A stretch of 16,273 nucleotides of DNA from JBBDIO01 sp040880365 (GTDB taxonomy: Bacteria > Chloroflexota > Anaerolineae > Caldilineales > Caldilineaceae). The notes beneath the pieces were generated by a model that had not been told where the DNA came from, searched no databases, and saw nothing but the letters and a program-made list of their open reading frames with translations. Both the position numbers and the translations under genes were made by a program. The DNA lies in assembly GCA_040880365.1 (NCBI GenBank), contig JBBDIO010000210.1, positions 1-16,273 on the forward strand, in the 5' to 3' direction. Of the stretch, positions 14,231-16,273 are shown piece after piece; the stretch's first letter is position 1, and each line of letters begins with the position of its first letter.

Positions 14231-14282
14231 GCGCAATTCGCAGGGGGTCATCCACTGTGTGCGAGTCAGTGTGCGCAATTCG
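14231..14282. repeat. 10-bp direct repeats 42 bp apart in the leader of the phosphomutase gene
   Basis: GCGCAATTCG occurs at 14231-14240 and 14273-14282, exactly four helical turns apart. Between and beside them, related CAGTGTGCG / CTGTGTGCG blocks recur near 14264, 14269 and 14294. All lie in the 123-nt gap between the hydrolase stop and the phosphomutase start. They may be binding sites of a regulator, but no clear promoter hexamers accompany them. Confidence 0.4.
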
Positions 14283-14324
14283 GTGCGTACAATTTACTGT
14301 GTGTGCCCGGTGAACTGGGCAGGA

Positions 14325-16273
14325 TCATTCCGCGTTGGCGTCCGGATCCAAAAGGCTGGGCAGCCAAAGCAGATTGGGTGGGTCTGTCCTTTCCAATGTG
14401 AGTAATGCTAGTGTGTCCAGCCCTGCCGGGATTTCCAGTTGGACGGTGGCAGGGCTTCCCCCGGAAAGGATGGGCGGATTGAAGGTGGCGGGGGGCTGGA
14501 AGGCCAGCGTGGCTGCGGCGCCATCCAGAGGATAGTCGAGCGGATAGAGTGTGGCGGTGAATTGTGCGCCGTGGGGCGCGCCGCTGCGCAAGGCGATTTG
14601 GATGGGCGCGGTTGTGGGCGTGGCAGCAGTATTCACCAGCGCCAGGCTGAAGCCGTGGGGATGTCGCCAGACACCGATTTGCACGGATGCGGGGGCATCG
14701 GTGGTGAGTAGGTGGGTATCCGCCAGCTCGGTCAATCTCGCATCTACGTGGGGTAGAAAGATTGTGCCGGTACCGGTCAATGCCATGTTGGGGCGCAGAT
14801 TGAGCCATTCGTCATAGAGGCCGGTTGTGCCCACCGCAATCAGTGTGCCGTTGAACGCGCGCAGGGCGGTGGCAGTGGCTTCGCTCATCATCTGGATTTC
14901 GGGCAGGATCAGCACCTTATAGCGCGAGAACATGGCGGTATCGGTGTCGATGACGATGTCAATGGGAATGTGCGCTCTCAGGAGACGATTGGCCGCCGCA
15001 CGATAGGCCGCAAAGTGAATTGAATCACCTATTGCATAGGGTTCGCCCGAAACGGTGTCGATCAGATCGCGGGTACGTGGACTGAAAAGCAGGCCCACCT
15101 GCGCGACGGATTTCCCGCCATAGAGCTTGTCGGCGTGCTGGTCGATCCAGCCAAAGAGCCGGGTGCGAAAGTCTGCGCTCACCGTGTCGGCCATCTGGGG
15201 ACCGCGGGTCTCATAGAAGTTGGCCTGTTCGGCCAAAACCAGCCCGGCGAGCTGGGCGCTATCGCGCGGCGCAAAGCCATAGGTGAGGATCCAGCTAGGC
15301 TTGTCGCGATCTGTGCCGCGGGCAAATGCGACCATAGTGCGAAAGGCCAGCCATTGATCGACCGTGGCGAATTTCATGCCGGTTTCGCCGGCGTCCATAC
15401 GGTCGGCGATTGTCTCGATCTCGTGCCCGGTGGTGATATCGGGATAGACCAGCAAGGATGCCGGGTCGGTTGCCACATAGGTGGAACGACCTGTATCGAT
15501 GCTGGAATTTTCGTTGAGGAAGACGAGATTGGGATTGATGGCGCGCGCGGCGGCCATTTCGGCGAGCAGAAAATCGGTGATCTGGGTGTGGCGCCAGACA
15601 ATCCACCGTTGGAAGGCGGGGCTGTCCCAGTCTTCTGCTGTGGGCATGGCGAAGCCCGTTTCCGCTTCGAACGCAGCCACGCTACACGGATCGCTGGAAG
15701 GCCACATGTCGTCGTGGCTGCCGACGCTGCCCTGGAGATAGACTTGATCAACCCAGATGCCGTCGATGCCGGTGGTCACAATTTCTTGCACGCGCCGCAG
15801 GCTGAGCGCACGAAAGGATTCGTCGGTGGCTTGCGCGCCGTTTTCTGTAATGTCTTCGGCAGGGGCACACGGTGTTAGCCAGAAGTCCCAAATGCCTTTG
15901 TCCAGCCAGTGGGTATCTTCGTTGCTCACATCGTTGAAGAGAATGGGCGTGCCGTCGAGACCCAATTGCGCCCAGTGGGGATATTCCAGACCGGGGTTGC
16001 GGGCGGGCGGGGAGATCAGCTCTAGCCCCGTGTGATAGAGGACGACTTTCAGCCCGTGGGCATGGGCGCGCGCAACCACGGTGGCAATGCTCGCCTTGAC
16101 TGCGGCAAAGGTGGAGTCATCGGCCCAGACGGCAAACTGTTCGCCCAGGGGGCTATCGGTGATAACTACCGTCACATTTTCGGCGGCTAGTTGGGCCAGG
16201 CGGGCGTCGATGGTGTCGAGATCGTCATCCGGCGAAAAATAGGCGCCGGCAATGCGCGCCGTGCGCGCCCATT
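14325..16273 (-). CDS. Glycoside-hydrolase-like protein with C-terminal Rossmann-type domain, 5' end missing
   Basis: About 648 residues are open from the right edge to a TGA at 14325; the N-terminus lies outside. The first ~330 visible residues look like a TIM-barrel hydrolase: AYFSPDDDLDTIDARLAQL, GLKVVLYHTGLELISP, then GIDGIWVDQVYL (a DGI-x-x-D strand end of the kind that carries a catalytic acid in alpha-fucosidase- and GHL6-like proteins), followed by FLNENSS and KPSWILTYGF. Next comes a Rossmann/glutaminase-like domain of the beta-galactosidase trimerisation type (IDIVIDTDTAMFSRYKVLIL, then PEIQMMSEATATALRAF), and a beta-rich C-terminal part of about 150 residues. The fold assignment is by pattern only; the family number, the catalytic pair and the substrate are not certain. 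Whether it has a signal peptide cannot be seen. The phosphomutase gene follows and could use the released sugar, which is an inference. Confidence 0.75.
   Translation of the reverse strand, partial: WARTARIAGAYFSPDDDLDTIDARLAQLAAENVTVVITDSPLGEQFAVWADDSTFAAVKASIATVVARAHAHGLKVVLYHTGLELISPPARNPGLEYPHWAQLGLDGTPILFNDVSNEDTHWLDKGIWDFWLTPCAPAEDITENGAQATDESFRALSLRRVQEIVTTGIDGIWVDQVYLQGSVGSHDDMWPSSDPCSVAAFEAETGFAMPTAEDWDSPAFQRWIVWRHTQITDFLLAEMAAARAINPNLVFLNENSSIDTGRSTYVATDPASLLVYPDITTGHEIETIADRMDAGETGMKFATVDQWLAFRTMVAFARGTDRDKPSWILTYGFAPRDSAQLAGLVLAEQANFYETRGPQMADTVSADFRTRLFGWIDQHADKLYGGKSVAQVGLLFSPRTRDLIDTVSGEPYAIGDSIHFAAYRAAANRLLRAHIPIDIVIDTDTAMFSRYKVLILPEIQMMSEATATALRAFNGTLIAVGTTGLYDEWLNLRPNMALTGTGTIFLPHVDARLTELADTHLLTTDAPASVQIGVWRHPHGFSLALVNTAATPTTAPIQIALRSGAPHGAQFTATLYPLDYPLDGAAATLAFQPPATFNPPILSGGSPATVQLEIPAGLDTLALLTLERTDPPNLLWLPSLLDPDANAE

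Noticed and set aside
14300..14322. Small hairpin TGCCC...GGGCA as terminator after the hydrolase-like gene
   Set aside because: Only 5 bp and followed by CACACAC rather than a U-run on the minus strand.
15135..15878. 247-codon plus-strand frame opposite the hydrolase-like gene
   Set aside because: Shadow frame; the minus-strand protein has consistent folds and motifs over the same stretch.

Overview
The window looks like ordinary bacterial chromosome with moderately high GC. It carries housekeeping genes plus some family-level orphans, with no sign of phage, transposon or CRISPR. The best guess for the host is a member of Chloroflexota (Anaerolineae-like). This is an inference from the style of the proteins: a substrate-binding protein anchored by an N-terminal helix rather than a lipobox, a short TatA, a full-length NfeD, a PGM/PMM beginning near GTDGWR, and frequent TTG/GTG starts. 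There is no rRNA or tRNA to confirm it.

Layout. Positions 1-4982 are read leftward: a family 5 solute-binding protein (runs off the left edge), secG, a 727-residue polytopic membrane protein of unknown function, and tatA. Between tatA and the membrane protein lies a 334-nt gene-free stretch that can fold into a long rod-like RNA, a bulged hairpin and an intrinsic terminator on the leftward strand. This is the most unusual part of the window. Positions 4983-5306 are a divergent intergenic region with degenerate ~14-bp repeats in the tatA leader and an extended -10 element placed so that recN would be leaderless.

Positions 5307-12538 are read rightward: recN, an NfeD/ClpP-class membrane serine protease (8 nt after recN), two unrelated class I SAM-dependent methyltransferases, argJ with an ARG-box-like element over its ribosome binding site, and a YitT-family membrane protein. 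A small ORF with a strong Shine-Dalgarno follows at 12570 and may be frameshifted. Positions 12780-16273 are read leftward: a phosphoglucomutase/phosphomannomutase and the 3' part of a glycoside-hydrolase-like gene that runs off the right edge.

Functionally this is a mix: protein export (SecG, TatA), peptide uptake, DNA repair (RecN), membrane quality control (NfeD), arginine synthesis (ArgJ) and hexose-phosphate metabolism (PGM). Nothing suggests one dedicated new system. The observations most worth following are at RNA and regulatory level: the tatA-downstream structured region with its terminator, the argJ operator-like element and the leaderless recN promoter. Structures and motifs were found by eye; no folding, homology search or expression data were available.
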